The notes: generated from the letters alone by a model not told the origin. A stretch of 58,065 nt of DNA from Frankia sp. R82 (GCF_023716925.1 NZ_JAMQQG010000216.1:1-58065), one strand, 5' to 3'. Counted from the stretch's first letter, positions 18,881-28,362 are shown. Numbers and translations are program-made.

Positions 18881-21430
18881 CTACTCCTCCCCCTGTTCAC
18901 CTACCCACATTCCAATACCCGATGTAACTGAAAGAGAACCACTTGTCATCACGTGGGGCGCGTCGGCCTGCCCCTGCCAGGCCCGAGCGGGGTTCGACGC
19001 CGCCCACAGCAGCCGACCTGTCTCGACGGCCGTACGGACATCCGCAGCCCCACGCGTTTCGGTCGCCCCCCGCATCCCCGCCACTGCCCGCGGCTTGGCG
19101 GCTGCCCGCAGGTCGGCAGGCTCACCCAGACCGACGGCTGCCCGCACCTCGGCGGCCACCGCGACGGGCGCGATCCGGTGCGCGATGCGGCGGTGTCGGG
19201 ACACGGACCTGTGCAGTGCCTGTTCCAGCGCGTCGGTCTGCCGCCAGGCCTCGGCGGCGCCGCCGCGGCCGGGGGCGGCCCGCAGCCGACTGTCGGTCAG
19301 ATCGCCGAACAGGGCGACGGTGGCCAGTTCCGCCAACCCGCGCAGCGCCGTGCCGGCCGGTCCACCCGCCGGGGCGACCGCGACCGCGGCCATGGCCACG
19401 ACCTCGGCCGGGCTCGCGGCGGGCGGCATCGGCTGGCCCGTTCGGGCCAGTACGTCCAACGCCTGTCGCCAGGCGGCGACGATGCGCATCCGTTCGGTTC
19501 CGCGCCGCCGTGCCCGGCGGCGACGCAGCCCCGGCAGGGACCAGGCCAGACCGAGATAACCAGCCAGAACGAGCAGGGTCGCCGTTCCCGCCAGCCGGAC
19601 CCCCCGCGCCCAGTCGGACCAGCCAGGCGATGGGCTGATCGGCCGGGGGCGCGGATCCGTCCCGGGAACAGCCCCACCGGACGGCACGGCCACCGTGACG
19701 CCGAGCACGGCGTTGACAAGTTCGGCCTGCGCCATGGACTCGCCCTGGGCGGCCCCGGCAACGGCGGCGCCCCGCACGTCACCCGCCATCGGCGTGGGGA
19801 AGAAGGGCAGCCAGCCGGCACCGGCAAAATGGATCTCCGCCCAGGCCAGAGCATCGGCGCCATGGACCGTGCGGGGGACGCTGGGATCCGGGCCGGGGGC
19901 GCTGAAGCCGACGACGAGCCGGGCGGGCAGGCCGAGCAGCCGGGCAGCGAGCACGAACACCGTGGCGAACTGTTCGGAGGTCCCCCGTCCGGTCTGTTCG
20001 AGGAAATGGGCGATCTGCGCGAGGCTGTGCCCCGCGGGGGCGGTCGGGTCGAACACGAAGTTCGCCCGCAGGTACTGCCGCAGCAGCGCGGCGCGCTGGT
20101 AGGGCGAGCTGCCCCCGGCGGTGGCGATCGTAGCCAGGTTGCGCAGCACCGGCGGCACGGTGGCCGGCAGGGCGCGGTCGCGGGCGTCGGCCGGCGCGGC
20201 GGACACGGCGAGGGCCAGCGTCTGGGCAGGAGTGAGCACGGATGGCGACCAGGACTGCACCCGAAGGTGGGTGCCGGGGGTGAGCGGCTCGGTCCGCAGC
20301 AACGAGCCGGCACAGGCCGCCACCGCAAATCGCCCCGGCGCTGGCTGGCCGGCTGTGGTCGCGGCGACCGGACGGGACGGGCTCGAGAGCACGGCGAACT
20401 GCCTGGGCTGCCCCGACACCGGGATGAGCTGACCACCAAGCCCGGCGATGGTCAGCTCCTGCGTCACCGCGGCGCCGGTGTCGGTTGGCCAGGCGACCTC
20501 GGGGCAGCCGGCGGAGGCCGTCCCCGCCGGCAGGTAGCGGGTGGTGGCCGTCCAGGTGGCGCCGTCATAGGCGTCGAGGACGGCCAGGCGCAGTGCCACC
20601 GGTCCGGTGGTCGCCGGCGTCAGAGCCGTCCGAAACAGGACCTGGTCCGGATGGGCGGTCCAGCCGGCCAGTCGGCTGAGCGGGCTGAGGTCCGCCACGG
20701 CGGTGGCGGCGGGCGCGCGGTAGCTGCGCGGGTCGATGGGTGGACGGTCGTCGACCCGCAGCGGGCCGCCGGCCAGTCCGATCCCCACCGCGACCACGGC
20801 AATCACCGCACCCACCGGCCGGGCCAGGGTGGCCGGGCGGGCCGCTGCGCCCACCGCCGTCCCGATCCGGGGCCGGCGGACCTGAACGAGTAGGGCGGCG
20901 AGCGCGGCGAACCCGGCGGCGGCCAGCAGGTCCGAACCACCCGCCGCGGTGCCATAGCCCACCGTGACCAGCAGCAGAATCGTGCCCGGCAGTGCGGGTA
21001 GCAGCCGGGTCCGGGTGCGGACCACCAGTTCGGCGCCGAGCGCCGCGGCCAGCCAGGTCAGTGCGACCGGCCCCAGCAGCAGATCAGCCTCGGCCGGTAC
21101 CGGAACGGCCGTGTCGAGTAGCCGCGCCCACCCGGTGACCACCCCCGATCCGACCAGGTGCAGCCGGGACCACACCCCACCCGCCGGGACGGCGATGGTC
21201 GCCGCGGCCCAGGCCACGAATCCGCTACTCCACGCGACGACCGTCACGACCGGTGACGATGGTTGGTGCCGGCCACCCAGCACCGCGACCAGCGTCACGG
21301 GCAGGATCACCGCAGCCACGACGTCCACCAGGATCTCGGGGCCGGCGAACACCTGGTGCCACCCGTAACCGGCGACGAACACGAGCCCGCCGATCAGCAG
21401 CAGCGCGGCCAGGCGGGTGCGCCCGCTCAT
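18881..21430 (-). CDS. TgpA-like membrane protein with degenerate transglutaminase domain
   Basis: 849 aa. N-terminal membrane helices (DUF3488/TgpA_N-like, about residues 5-205) are followed by an extracytoplasmic transglutaminase-like domain (about 430-560), another membrane helix near 615-635 and a cytosolic DUF4129-like tail. In transglutaminase-like enzymes the catalytic Cys sits in a G.CEQFA motif, the His in HAW.E and the Asp in F.PT/FDPT. Here these read GTSEQFATVF, ALAWAEIHF and PFFPTP, so Cys, His and Asp all appear replaced. It is probably a non-catalytic scaffold or peptide binder. The ATG overlaps the DUF58 stop by 4 bases. The operon order MoxR-DUF58-TgpA-small protein suggests an envelope-associated complex. 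Confidence 0.85.
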   Translation of the reverse strand: MSGRTRLAALLLIGGLVFVAGYGWHQVFAGPEILVDVVAAVILPVTLVAVLGGRHQPSSPVVTVVAWSSGFVAWAAATIAVPAGGVWSRLHLVGSGVVTGWARLLDTAVPVPAEADLLLGPVALTWLAAALGAELVVRTRTRLLPALPGTILLLVTVGYGTAAGGSDLLAAAGFAALAALLVQVRRPRIGTAVGAAARPATLARPVGAVIAVVAVGIGLAGGPLRVDDRPPIDPRSYRAPAATAVADLSPLSRLAGWTAHPDQVLFRTALTPATTGPVALRLAVLDAYDGATWTATTRYLPAGTASAGCPEVAWPTDTGAAVTQELTIAGLGGQLIPVSGQPRQFAVLSSPSRPVAATTAGQPAPGRFAVAACAGSLLRTEPLTPGTHLRVQSWSPSVLTPAQTLALAVSAAPADARDRALPATVPPVLRNLATIATAGGSSPYQRAALLRQYLRANFVFDPTAPAGHSLAQIAHFLEQTGRGTSEQFATVFVLAARLLGLPARLVVGFSAPGPDPSVPRTVHGADALAWAEIHFAGAGWLPFFPTPMAGDVRGAAVAGAAQGESMAQAELVNAVLGVTVAVPSGGAVPGTDPRPRPISPSPGWSDWARGVRLAGTATLLVLAGYLGLAWSLPGLRRRRARRRGTERMRIVAAWRQALDVLARTGQPMPPAASPAEVVAMAAVAVAPAGGPAGTALRGLAELATVALFGDLTDSRLRAAPGRGGAAEAWRQTDALEQALHRSVSRHRRIAHRIAPVAVAAEVRAAVGLGEPADLRAAAKPRAVAGMRGATETRGAADVRTAVETGRLLWAASNPARAWQGQADAPHVMTSGSLSVTSGIGMWVGEQGEE

Positions 21431-23376
21431 CGGCGCCCCGCCCCGAGGCTGCCGCGTCCTCGCGGCCAGGCGGCCGGCCAGCTGTCGGCCAGTGCCGCCG
21501 CGTCGCGAACATCGATGACGGTGAGCCGTCCGACCGTTCCCGTGCCGCCACCCCCCGCTCGGGCCAGATGGGCGGTCCCGCCCCGCGGGCCGACCACGCC
21601 CGCGATCGACGAGCGGCCCCAGGCACGCACGGGCGAGGCCGGCCGCAGCCGGGCCCGGTCGGTGGAGTCGCGCCGAAGCACGGCCCGGGCGGTGGCCTCG
21701 GATCGTGGTCCGACCCGCACCAGCACCACCCGTCCGTAGGCGTGTCCGACCGGTGCGAGAGCGGCTGCGGCGGACCGGTCGAAGCCGCCGGTCACCAGGA
21801 CGAGCGTGCCCAGCCCCCCGCGCCGCAGCGTGCCGAGGACGTCCAGGGTGGCGTCGCCGGTCAGCTCCACGGCGGCCAGTTCGTCGAGCAGCATGTCGGC
21901 GTCGCGCCGCCGACGCCGCCCGAGGGCACGTAGTCCGGCGGTGGTCACCAGGCGGACCCCGAACGCCTCCCGCGCGCAGGTCATCACCGCGGCGGCGGCC
22001 ACGTCCACAGCCGACTCGAACGCCGCCCGTCCGGCCGGACCGGGGGGGTAGGCGTCCGGCCGGACGTCGAGCACCACGGTGGCCGCCGGCTCCGTGGGAT
22101 CCATGTGGGTACGGACCATCAGCTCGCCGGCCCGCGCGCTCGAAGGCCAGTGCACCAGGCGGAGATCCTCACCCACCGCGTAGGGCCGCAGCGTGTGGAT
22201 CTCGAGCCCCCCGGCCGTGCCATGTCCGGTCTGGCCGTCCGGCTCACGTGACGGCGCCGAGGCCAGCGGGGCGAGCAGCCGGACCGGTGGCCGGACGTGC
22301 AGGGTCGCGGTGGCGGGTAGTCGCTGGCTACGAGTGAGCAGTCCGAACGGGTCCGATCGGGTGATCTCGACCGGGCCGATGGCGATCACGCCTCGCTCGT
22401 CGGTCGGCAGGGCCACGTCGACGGTGCGGGTGCCGGCGCCCGCCAGCCGGGTGATCGGCACCAGCAGCAGTTCGGGCGGCGGGGCTGCCCGCGAGGGTCG
22501 GGCGTCTCCACTCGACGGGCCGGCATCCCCGGCCGACGGTTGCGAGCTGGCCGCAGCCGCGCCCTGCTCCGAACGGGGGGTGGTCACGCTCAGGGCCAGG
22601 CGGACGACAAAAGTGGGCGCCGTCCACCGCGAGTGGTTGTGCAGGGTGATCTCGAGGGTGGCGGGTTCCCCCCGCGCCACCCGGTGCGGCGACACGCTGA
22701 GCTCGGCCGACGCCCGCGGATGCCGCACGGCGACGGCCAGGGACAGTGCCACGGCCGCGGCGGCGGTACCGCCGAGCACGCCGACCTCGGGGTAGTGCAC
22801 CAGCCGAGCACCGGTCAGCAGCAGCGTGGCGGTGGCGAGCAGGCCCCAACCGAGCGGTGTCGGCCGTAGGCGTGACCGGGCCGGCCGCGCCCGGGCCCGG
22901 GCCCGCGGTGCGACCGCGTCCACCGACGTCGGCCCGGTTGTGTCCCTGGTCCTGAGGCCGGCGCCCAGCCACGGAGCGGACCTGTGGGCAGGCATACGGA
23001 CAGGCGCGGACTCCGGCTGGCGGACGGCCGCAGGCGCAGGAGCACTCGCCGGCTCACGGGCGGTCGCCGGGGCGGGGGCGGGCAGCGGCGGCCGGCGGGC
23101 AGGAGCAGGGGTCGGCGCGGGGACGGGGACGGGTGTAGCGGCCGGGGTGGGTGTGACCGGTCGTGGCCGGTGCCGCTCACCGAGTCCTCGGACGACGGGG
23201 CCAGTGCTGCCCGGCGGAGTCCGCGGAGCACGCCACGGGCCATGGTCGGGAGCGGCACGCCCGGCCCGATCGGAGGGGTCGGCGCGCAGCGGTCTGGTGT
23301 CCGCCTCGGTCCCGCTGGCGCGTCGCATCGTCGTCGGCTGGTCGTCGGGACGCGGCGGTCGCCCCCGGGGTGGCAC
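21427..23376 (-). CDS. DUF58 domain protein with long Pro/Ala-rich N-terminus
   Basis: 649 aa. The first about 170 residues are a Pro/Ala/Arg-rich disordered region, followed by two membrane helices (about 175-215), a beta-rich extracytoplasmic-looking part, and the conserved DUF58 core with LRPYAVGEDLRLVHWPSSAR (about residue 405) and a von Willebrand A-like C-terminus. DUF58 proteins partner MoxR ATPases. The GTG start lies 2 bases beyond the MoxR stop. The RBS there is weak, so the in-frame ATG at residue 17 could be the true start. An internal Ser/Ala/Pro insertion near 285-315 interrupts the conserved core. Confidence 0.83.
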   Translation of the reverse strand: MPPRGRPPRPDDQPTTMRRASGTEADTRPLRADPSDRAGRAAPDHGPWRAPRTPPGSTGPVVRGLGERHRPRPVTPTPAATPVPVPAPTPAPARRPPLPAPAPATAREPASAPAPAAVRQPESAPVRMPAHRSAPWLGAGLRTRDTTGPTSVDAVAPRARARARPARSRLRPTPLGWGLLATATLLLTGARLVHYPEVGVLGGTAAAAVALSLAVAVRHPRASAELSVSPHRVARGEPATLEITLHNHSRWTAPTFVVRLALSVTTPRSEQGAAAASSQPSAGDAGPSSGDARPSRAAPPPELLLVPITRLAGAGTRTVDVALPTDERGVIAIGPVEITRSDPFGLLTRSQRLPATATLHVRPPVRLLAPLASAPSREPDGQTGHGTAGGLEIHTLRPYAVGEDLRLVHWPSSARAGELMVRTHMDPTEPAATVVLDVRPDAYPPGPAGRAAFESAVDVAAAAVMTCAREAFGVRLVTTAGLRALGRRRRRDADMLLDELAAVELTGDATLDVLGTLRRGGLGTLVLVTGGFDRSAAAALAPVGHAYGRVVLVRVGPRSEATARAVLRRDSTDRARLRPASPVRAWGRSSIAGVVGPRGGTAHLARAGGGGTGTVGRLTVIDVRDAAALADSWPAAWPRGRGSLGAGRR

Positions 23377-23378
23377 GG

Positions 23379-24383
23379 TCAGATCCCGATGAGCCGGCGT
23401 GGGGAGGGCACCGACTGCAGGATCTCGTCGACCACGTCCTCGGCGAGGACACGCCGCAGTTCCGCCTCCGGGCTGAGCACGAGCCGATGGGCGAGTACCG
23501 CGCCGGCGACGGCCTTGGCATCGTCGGGTGTGGCGAAGACCCGTCCGTGGGCGGCGGCACGGACCTGCACGGCGCGGAGCAGCGCGATGCTGCCCCGCGG
23601 ACTGGCCCCCAACCGGACGATGTCGGGAATGGTCCGGGTGGCCGCGACCAGCTGGACGAGGTAACGGCGCAGGTTCGGGGCGACGTGAACGGCCAGCGTC
23701 TGGGCCGATCGCGCCATGACATCCTCGGCCCGCATCACCGGTTGAAGGTCGTCAACCGTCCGGCCCACCTGCGTGCCCTCGAGGATTTCCAGTTCGGCGT
23801 CCAGCGATGGATACCCCACGCGCAACCGCATGAGGAACCGGTCCAGCTGGGCCTCGGGCAGGCAGTAGGTGCCGTCCATGTCGATCGGGTTCTGCGTGGC
23901 CACGACCATGAACGGCCGGGGCACGGAATAGCTTGTTCCGTCGGAGGTGACCCGCCCCTCCTCCATCACTTCCAGCAATGCCGACTGCGTCTTCGGAGAC
24001 GCCCGGTTGATCTCGTCTCCGATGACGAGATTGGTGAACACCGGCCCGGCGCGAAAGCCGAACTCATGGGTCCGCTGGTTGTAGACCATCGTGCCGGTGA
24101 TGTCGGCCGGCAGCAGGTCGGGGGTGAACTGGATGCGCTGGCATCCGGCGTTCACCGAAGCGGCGAGGCTGCGGGCCAGTGACGTCTTGCCGAGCCCGGG
24201 AACGTCCTCGATGAGCAGGTGCCCTTCGGCGAACAGGCAGATCGTGGCGAGTTCGACCACGTCACGCTTACCCCGGATCACCTTTTCGACGTTCGCGACG
24301 ACGTTGCGGAAGACCGCGGCGAACTCGGCCATCCCGAACTCGTCACCGCGCAGCGGACCGGTGCCGTCGTCGCGCCCCGTCAC
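23379..24383 (-). CDS. MoxR-type AAA+ ATPase
   Basis: 334 aa AAA+ ATPase thought to act as a chaperone or assembly factor for DUF58/vWA partners. Walker A is VPGLGKTS (Lys66), Walker B is VIGDEINRASPKTQ, followed by LLEVMEEGRVT and the sensor motif VATQNPI. GTG start with GGAGG 7 bases upstream. It leads the operon MoxR-DUF58-TgpA-like-small protein, with 2-base or overlapping junctions. The promoter must lie in the hairpin-rich divergent region to its right. Confidence 0.92.
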   Translation of the reverse strand: MTGRDDGTGPLRGDEFGMAEFAAVFRNVVANVEKVIRGKRDVVELATICLFAEGHLLIEDVPGLGKTSLARSLAASVNAGCQRIQFTPDLLPADITGTMVYNQRTHEFGFRAGPVFTNLVIGDEINRASPKTQSALLEVMEEGRVTSDGTSYSVPRPFMVVATQNPIDMDGTYCLPEAQLDRFLMRLRVGYPSLDAELEILEGTQVGRTVDDLQPVMRAEDVMARSAQTLAVHVAPNLRRYLVQLVAATRTIPDIVRLGASPRGSIALLRAVQVRAAAHGRVFATPDDAKAVAGAVLAHRLVLSPEAELRRVLAEDVVDEILQSVPSPRRLIGI

Positions 24384-25119
24384 GCCACGCCTCCGGTCGC
24401 AACGGTCGGATCGGTCGGACTACTCATCACCGTGCGCTCCTTGGGGCAGGACCAGAGCGGGCTGGAAGGCGGACCAGGCCGGTAGGGGGGACAACCGACC
24501 CGGTCCGCCAGTCGGGCGGTGGGGGGTTCCGCCCGGGAACGATCGCTGCCCGGCCGTCGCCGAAGGTGCGCTCCCGTTCCACTGCGGTAGACGACGGACG
24601 AACGACTTTCGTTGTGTCGATGCCCAGAAGAAGTTGTCGATCCGATGGTCGGCCGGCAGACATGTCCGTCACCAGACGCGACCACCCCGAGCTGCACGGC
24701 GACAGCTACGCGACGACATCACGAATGGCAGCAATCAGGTCGCAACCTGTCGGCCGGGTGTCGCGTCTAACGCTGCGAGAGGGGATGCTCCGCCCGAACA
24801 GGCAGCCACTCCTCCAACAACGTGATCACGTAAAACACAATGACTTCCCGTGCGTATTGGGCAGTACGCGCGGGTCATGGTGAGTGCTGCGCCCCTCCCG
24901 CAGCGCTCACCAGGCGGTGTCCGTGCGAACGGGCGGGGTGGCGCGCTCGCACGGACACCGCCGTAAACGTCGGGCCCGCCGTAAACGTCGGGCCGCCGCT
25001 GCTCGTCACCCCTGCGGCCCCGTTGCCTGGCAGGCGCCATGACCATGGCGTCCCCCGATCGGCCCGGACAGTCAGGTCGGGCCCCGGCCGGGGCATCGAG
25101 TAGTCAGGGGAGGCCAGTC
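24384..25119. other. Divergent intergenic region with two strong hairpins and a direct repeat
   Basis: About 735 bases between the MoxR operon and the anchored protein at 25120. At 24847-24874 is a 10-bp stem with one G-T pair (CCCGTGCGTA/TACGCGCGGG). At 24913-24962 is a perfect 16-bp stem (GGCGGTGTCCGTGCGA) with an 18-base loop. Directly after it is a 17-bp direct repeat (GCCGTAAACGTCGGGCC) at 24960-24976 and 24978-24994. These look regulatory (attenuator, terminator or operators). No gene is seen. Confidence 0.6.
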
Positions 25120-26781
25120 GTGGTGTTTCCGCGGGGCAGAGCAACCAAGATCGCCACGGCCATCGCCACGGCCACGGGCTGCCTGGCCGCAGGCCTGCTG
25201 CTCTCGGCCGCAGGCGCCCCGCCGGTCATGATGTGGTCCACCGACGGTGACGTCTGGCTACCCTGGAACACCGCCGGTGTGGTGACCCACCTGCAGAGCA
25301 CGACCGGCCGGGCGGACGCGGCGATCACCGTACCGGCAGCGGCCGGCCACCACCTGACGGTCTTCCCCGACGGGCCGAACCTGCTGGTCCTGGACGCGGA
25401 CACCCACCTGCTCCAGGTGATCGAACCGCAGCGGTTGGCCCCGGCCCGCGCTGTGGCCCTGTCGTCCGGGGCCATCGTGACGGTGGCCCCGGACGCGGTC
25501 TACGCCACGGACGGCCCGCGCGGGCAGGTGCTCCGTCTGGACCGCACGCGCCTCACCCCGCGTGGGCCAGTGCTCGACCTCGGTGGGCCGATCGGCAGCA
25601 CCGCCCGGACAGCGGACGGAACACTGTGGGCGCCCGTTCGGACCCGTGGCACCGTGGTCCCGATCCGGCACGGAGTGCCCGCCGCTGCGATCCGGGTGGC
25701 CCCACCGGGGCATGCGATCGACGTGGTGCTCTCGGGTGATCAGCCCGTCGTCCTGGACGCCACCGCGGCCAGCGTGACCCCGCTCATCGGACGACACCCC
25801 GGCCGTTCGACCGCGCTCGCCCGCCAGGCGGACCCCACCGCCGCCAGCACCGCTGCCCACAGACTGGTCGCGGCCGGGCGCTCCCCGACCGGGCTGGCCG
25901 GTGTGCTCGATCCGAGCACCGGACGGTTGATGATCGCCGATCTCGCGCACAGCACGGTGACATCCGTCGATCTCCCGGCTGACGCGTCTCCCCCGGCGGG
26001 GTCATCCACTCCACCCGCCCCGCCCACGCTGCCCGACATCGATCGCCCGGCTGGCTCGGGCCCCACTGGGGCCACTGCCGCACCGAGCGGAACGGATCCG
26101 CGGGCCAGCCGTCCGGAAGCGACCCCCGAGCCGGCACGTCGGCTGGGCGCACCGGTCTGGCAGGACGGGCGGATCTACGTTCCCGACCAGGACGCGGGCG
26201 TGGTCATCGTCTTCGACCGCCAGACGCGGAGCTTCGCCCCGCCGGTCGCCCCCATACCGGCCACCACGTCCGCCGCCGGCCCGGACGCCGAGCTCGCGGT
26301 CACCGCTGACGGCGACCGTATCTGTATCAACGACGCGAACAGCCCCCCACTGGACATGATCTGCGAGGGCCGGCTTACGGTAGTGTCCAAGCTGCCTGCC
26401 GGAGTGCCCGCCAAGACCGGGGCCACCCCACCACGGCCGCTGCCCGCCGCGCCACCACGGCCGACGCCGCCGCCAATCGGTTTCGCCGCGGCGACGGCCG
26501 TCCCGTTCGCCGCCCCGGGTGGCCCGGCCGGCCCGAGTGGCCCGGGTCGCCCGGGCGGCGCAGCACCGGACGGCGCGGGTCTGTCGGACCCGTCCGGACC
26601 GGTCGCGCACCAGCCGACCGCACTCCCACCGACGACGGTTGCCACACCCGCCGTCCAGACCACGCCCGCGGCCACTGTCGCCCCGACCGCGCTGCCGAAC
26701 ATCCCCCGTCCGGAGCCCACACCGTCCGCCGGGCCTGGGACCGGCGGCGCGCAGGCCGCGCCCGCCCCCGGCCGACGCTGA
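25120..26781 (+). CDS. Membrane-anchored propeller-like protein, Pro-rich C-terminus
   Basis: Not assigned to a family. From the GTG at 25120, which has a strong AGGGGAGG RBS (25106-25113), the protein is 553 aa. An ATG at 25039 is in frame but has a weaker RBS. Residues about 10-30 form a signal anchor. The body (about 35-400) has repeated short blocks of the type LVVLDA, VTVAPDAVYATD, ADGTLWAPV and QDGRIYVPDQDAGVVIVFD, typical of beta-propeller/NHL or YncE-like blades. The last about 110 residues are Pro/Ala/Gly-rich, as in wall-spanning tails. Likely extracytoplasmic. Divergent from the MoxR operon, with which it may share regulation. Confidence 0.65.
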   Translation: MVFPRGRATKIATAIATATGCLAAGLLLSAAGAPPVMMWSTDGDVWLPWNTAGVVTHLQSTTGRADAAITVPAAAGHHLTVFPDGPNLLVLDADTHLLQVIEPQRLAPARAVALSSGAIVTVAPDAVYATDGPRGQVLRLDRTRLTPRGPVLDLGGPIGSTARTADGTLWAPVRTRGTVVPIRHGVPAAAIRVAPPGHAIDVVLSGDQPVVLDATAASVTPLIGRHPGRSTALARQADPTAASTAAHRLVAAGRSPTGLAGVLDPSTGRLMIADLAHSTVTSVDLPADASPPAGSSTPPAPPTLPDIDRPAGSGPTGATAAPSGTDPRASRPEATPEPARRLGAPVWQDGRIYVPDQDAGVVIVFDRQTRSFAPPVAPIPATTSAAGPDAELAVTADGDRICINDANSPPLDMICEGRLTVVSKLPAGVPAKTGATPPRPLPAAPPRPTPPPIGFAAATAVPFAAPGGPAGPSGPGRPGGAAPDGAGLSDPSGPVAHQPTALPPTTVATPAVQTTPAATVAPTALPNIPRPEPTPSAGPGTGGAQAAPAPGRR

Positions 26782-26902
26782 CCACATCCGCGATCGCCCG
26801 ATCGGACCAGGCGCCGACAGATACCGACGGATACCGACAGATCCGAGAAGCCGCGGGATATCCACGGCCCCAGGGATCGCCGGAGATCGGCGGCCCGGCA
26901 GA
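26782..26902. other. Short convergent intergenic gap with GATACCGAC repeats
   Basis: A 120-base gap between two convergent genes. It contains two copies of GATACCGAC about ten bases apart near 26819-26837. No clear terminator with a T-tract is visible. Confidence 0.5.
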
Positions 26903-27628
26903 TCAGGAGCGGAAGTCGATGGCCAGCCGGTCCGGCGACGTCAGGCTGACGACCCGGAAGTCGGTGACCCGCGCCATGCCGACCCCGATGTGCACCATGC
27001 CCTCGAAGTCCCCGGCGACGGCATAGCTCAGTCCGCCGGCGGCATCCTGGCCGCTCGAGGCAGTGCGCAGGGTGGACGCGCCCTGGTCGTCGTGGGCGGT
27101 CGCCGAGCTCAGGACCAGTTCGAGCTGGGCCTGGCCGACCAGCGGCAGCGGCGCCCCCGAACCGGGCCGGATCACCTCCGTGACGTACCGCGCCTGATAT
27201 CCGGGCGTACCGCCGGTGAACTCGACGACCAGGCGTTCGTAGCGGACACCGTTCTCCTCGTTCGGCGCGCTGCGCAGCGAGACCACCCGCACGGGGGTGG
27301 TCCGCGTCGGAGCCGGCACCGAAGCGGGCTGGTTCGACCAGCTGCGCGCATCGGAGCGGGCCCCCCCGATCGGACCCCCCGGTGCTCCCGTGGACGTGAC
27401 ACTCGTTCCGCCCGGGCCCCCCGCCACGGCGGTGCCGGAGCCAGACGAAGCGCTGCCAGCCGCCGACGGGTAGGCCGAGGCCGAGGCGGAACCGAACACC
27501 GACGGTGCCCCCGGCACGGCCGCAGGGGACGATGAACTGCCACAGGCGGCCAGCAGCGCGGCCACCGCCGCCAGTCCGACGAGCGGCTGCACCCTGCCGG
27601 TCATCCTGATACCCGTGTTCCTGGCCAT
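26903..27628 (-). CDS. AMIN-like domain lipoprotein
   Basis: 241 aa lipoprotein. The start Met at 27628 is followed by a hydrophobic signal (VGLAAVAALLAACG) with a lipobox ending at Cys, then a Ser/Ala/Gly linker and a C-terminal beta-rich domain. That domain holds VRVVSLRSAPNEENGVRYERLVVEF, GTPGYQARYV, DFEGMVHIGVGMARVTDFRVVSL and RLAIDF (each read in pieces), the pattern of actinobacterial AMIN-like lipoproteins. The open frame extends upstream to 27997, but that part is a tandem repeat plus a LuxR remnant, not this gene. A second in-frame ATG at 27604 is possible. Function unknown, probably envelope-associated. Confidence 0.75.
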   Translation of the reverse strand: MARNTGIRMTGRVQPLVGLAAVAALLAACGSSSSPAAVPGAPSVFGSASASAYPSAAGSASSGSGTAVAGGPGGTSVTSTGAPGGPIGGARSDARSWSNQPASVPAPTRTTPVRVVSLRSAPNEENGVRYERLVVEFTGGTPGYQARYVTEVIRPGSGAPLPLVGQAQLELVLSSATAHDDQGASTLRTASSGQDAAGGLSYAVAGDFEGMVHIGVGMARVTDFRVVSLTSPDRLAIDFRS

Positions 27629-27801
27629 CCGCGACGCCCCGTTCTCCACAACCGACAGCCCGGACAACAGCGCAAAGGCCTGGACTGCACTACATACCCG
27701 AAATGCATACCCGAAATGCGCTCGCGGAAGACAGCCGGGCACGTCCATGGTCCTGGCAGTCGAGAACCGGAAGACCGTCGGTAGGATCCTGCTCGTCTCC
27801 C

Positions 27802-27846
27802 GCCCCGAACGCCCCGAACGCCCCGAACGCCCCGAACGCCCCGAGC
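27802..27846. repeat. Five 9-bp tandem repeats (GCCCCGAAC)
   Basis: Four perfect copies and one with a single change. They are read as Gly-Arg-Ser repeats in the minus-strand open frame that joins the LuxR remnant to the AMIN lipoprotein. They probably arose in non-coding DNA after the regulator gene decayed. Confidence 0.85.
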
Positions 27847-27907
27847 GCCCGGACGCCTCGGCGCGGTGGCGACCAGCAGACGGAGCCGATGCCGATGCCG
27901 CTCTGCT

Positions 27908-27997
27908 GGCGCCGGGCTGAACGAGGCGGGCCGCATAGGCGGCGATGACAGCCTGAGTTCGGTCGCGGGCCCGGAGTTTGGTGAGGATGCGTCGCAT
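27908..27997 (-). pseudogene. C-terminal remnant of a NarL/LuxR-type response regulator
   Basis: Thirty residues beginning MRRILTKLRARDRTQAVI and ending AARLVQPG match the last helix and tail of NarL-type regulators. The intact regulator at 42461 in this window has GRILAKLELRDRVQAVVFAY in the same position. The VKTHV recognition-helix part and everything upstream are missing; the preceding frame reads unrelated residues. It is a decayed gene fragment. Confidence 0.7.
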
Positions 27998-28222
27998 CCG
28001 CCGGCTTCGCCATCCAGCACACCGCCCGCCGGCGCGGCTACTACGCTGGCCCGGGCATGGCCCGGGCGTTACCGCCGCCCACGCCGCGCCTGCGGCGGCC
28101 TCGTGCCCGCCAGCCGCCTCGACGCCTGACTGATGCCTGCGACCAGCGGGTCAGGCCCACTGACCGCAGGCCTGCCCGGCGGCACCTCCCGCCGCACCAC
28201 GTCGGGTATCGTCAGGGCACCG

Positions 28223-28295
28223 GCCGGTGTGGCGCAACTGGTAGCGCACTCGACTTGTAATCGAGCGGTTAGGGGTTCGAGTCCCCTCACCGGCT
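28223..28295 (+). tRNA. trnT: tRNA-Thr (anticodon TGT)
   Basis: A 73-base cloverleaf. Acceptor arms GCCGGTG/CACCGGC, D arm GCGC/GCGC, anticodon arm CTCGA/TCGAG around the loop CTTGTAA (anticodon TGT), and T arm GGGG-TTCGAGT-CCCC. The discriminator base is T and CCA is not encoded. It decodes ACA and related Thr codons. A strong terminator follows 24 bases downstream. Confidence 0.96.
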
Positions 28296-28319
28296 CACTG
28301 TGATATCTCGGGTGGCCGG

Positions 28320-28362
28320 CGACAGTTGAACCCTCAGTGGGGTTCAACTGTCGTGTTTTTTC
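28320..28362 (+). terminator. Rho-independent terminator after tRNA-Thr
   Basis: A perfect 13-bp stem (CGACAGTTGAACC/GGTTCAACTGTCG) with an 8-base loop, followed by TGTTTTTTC. Confidence 0.93.
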
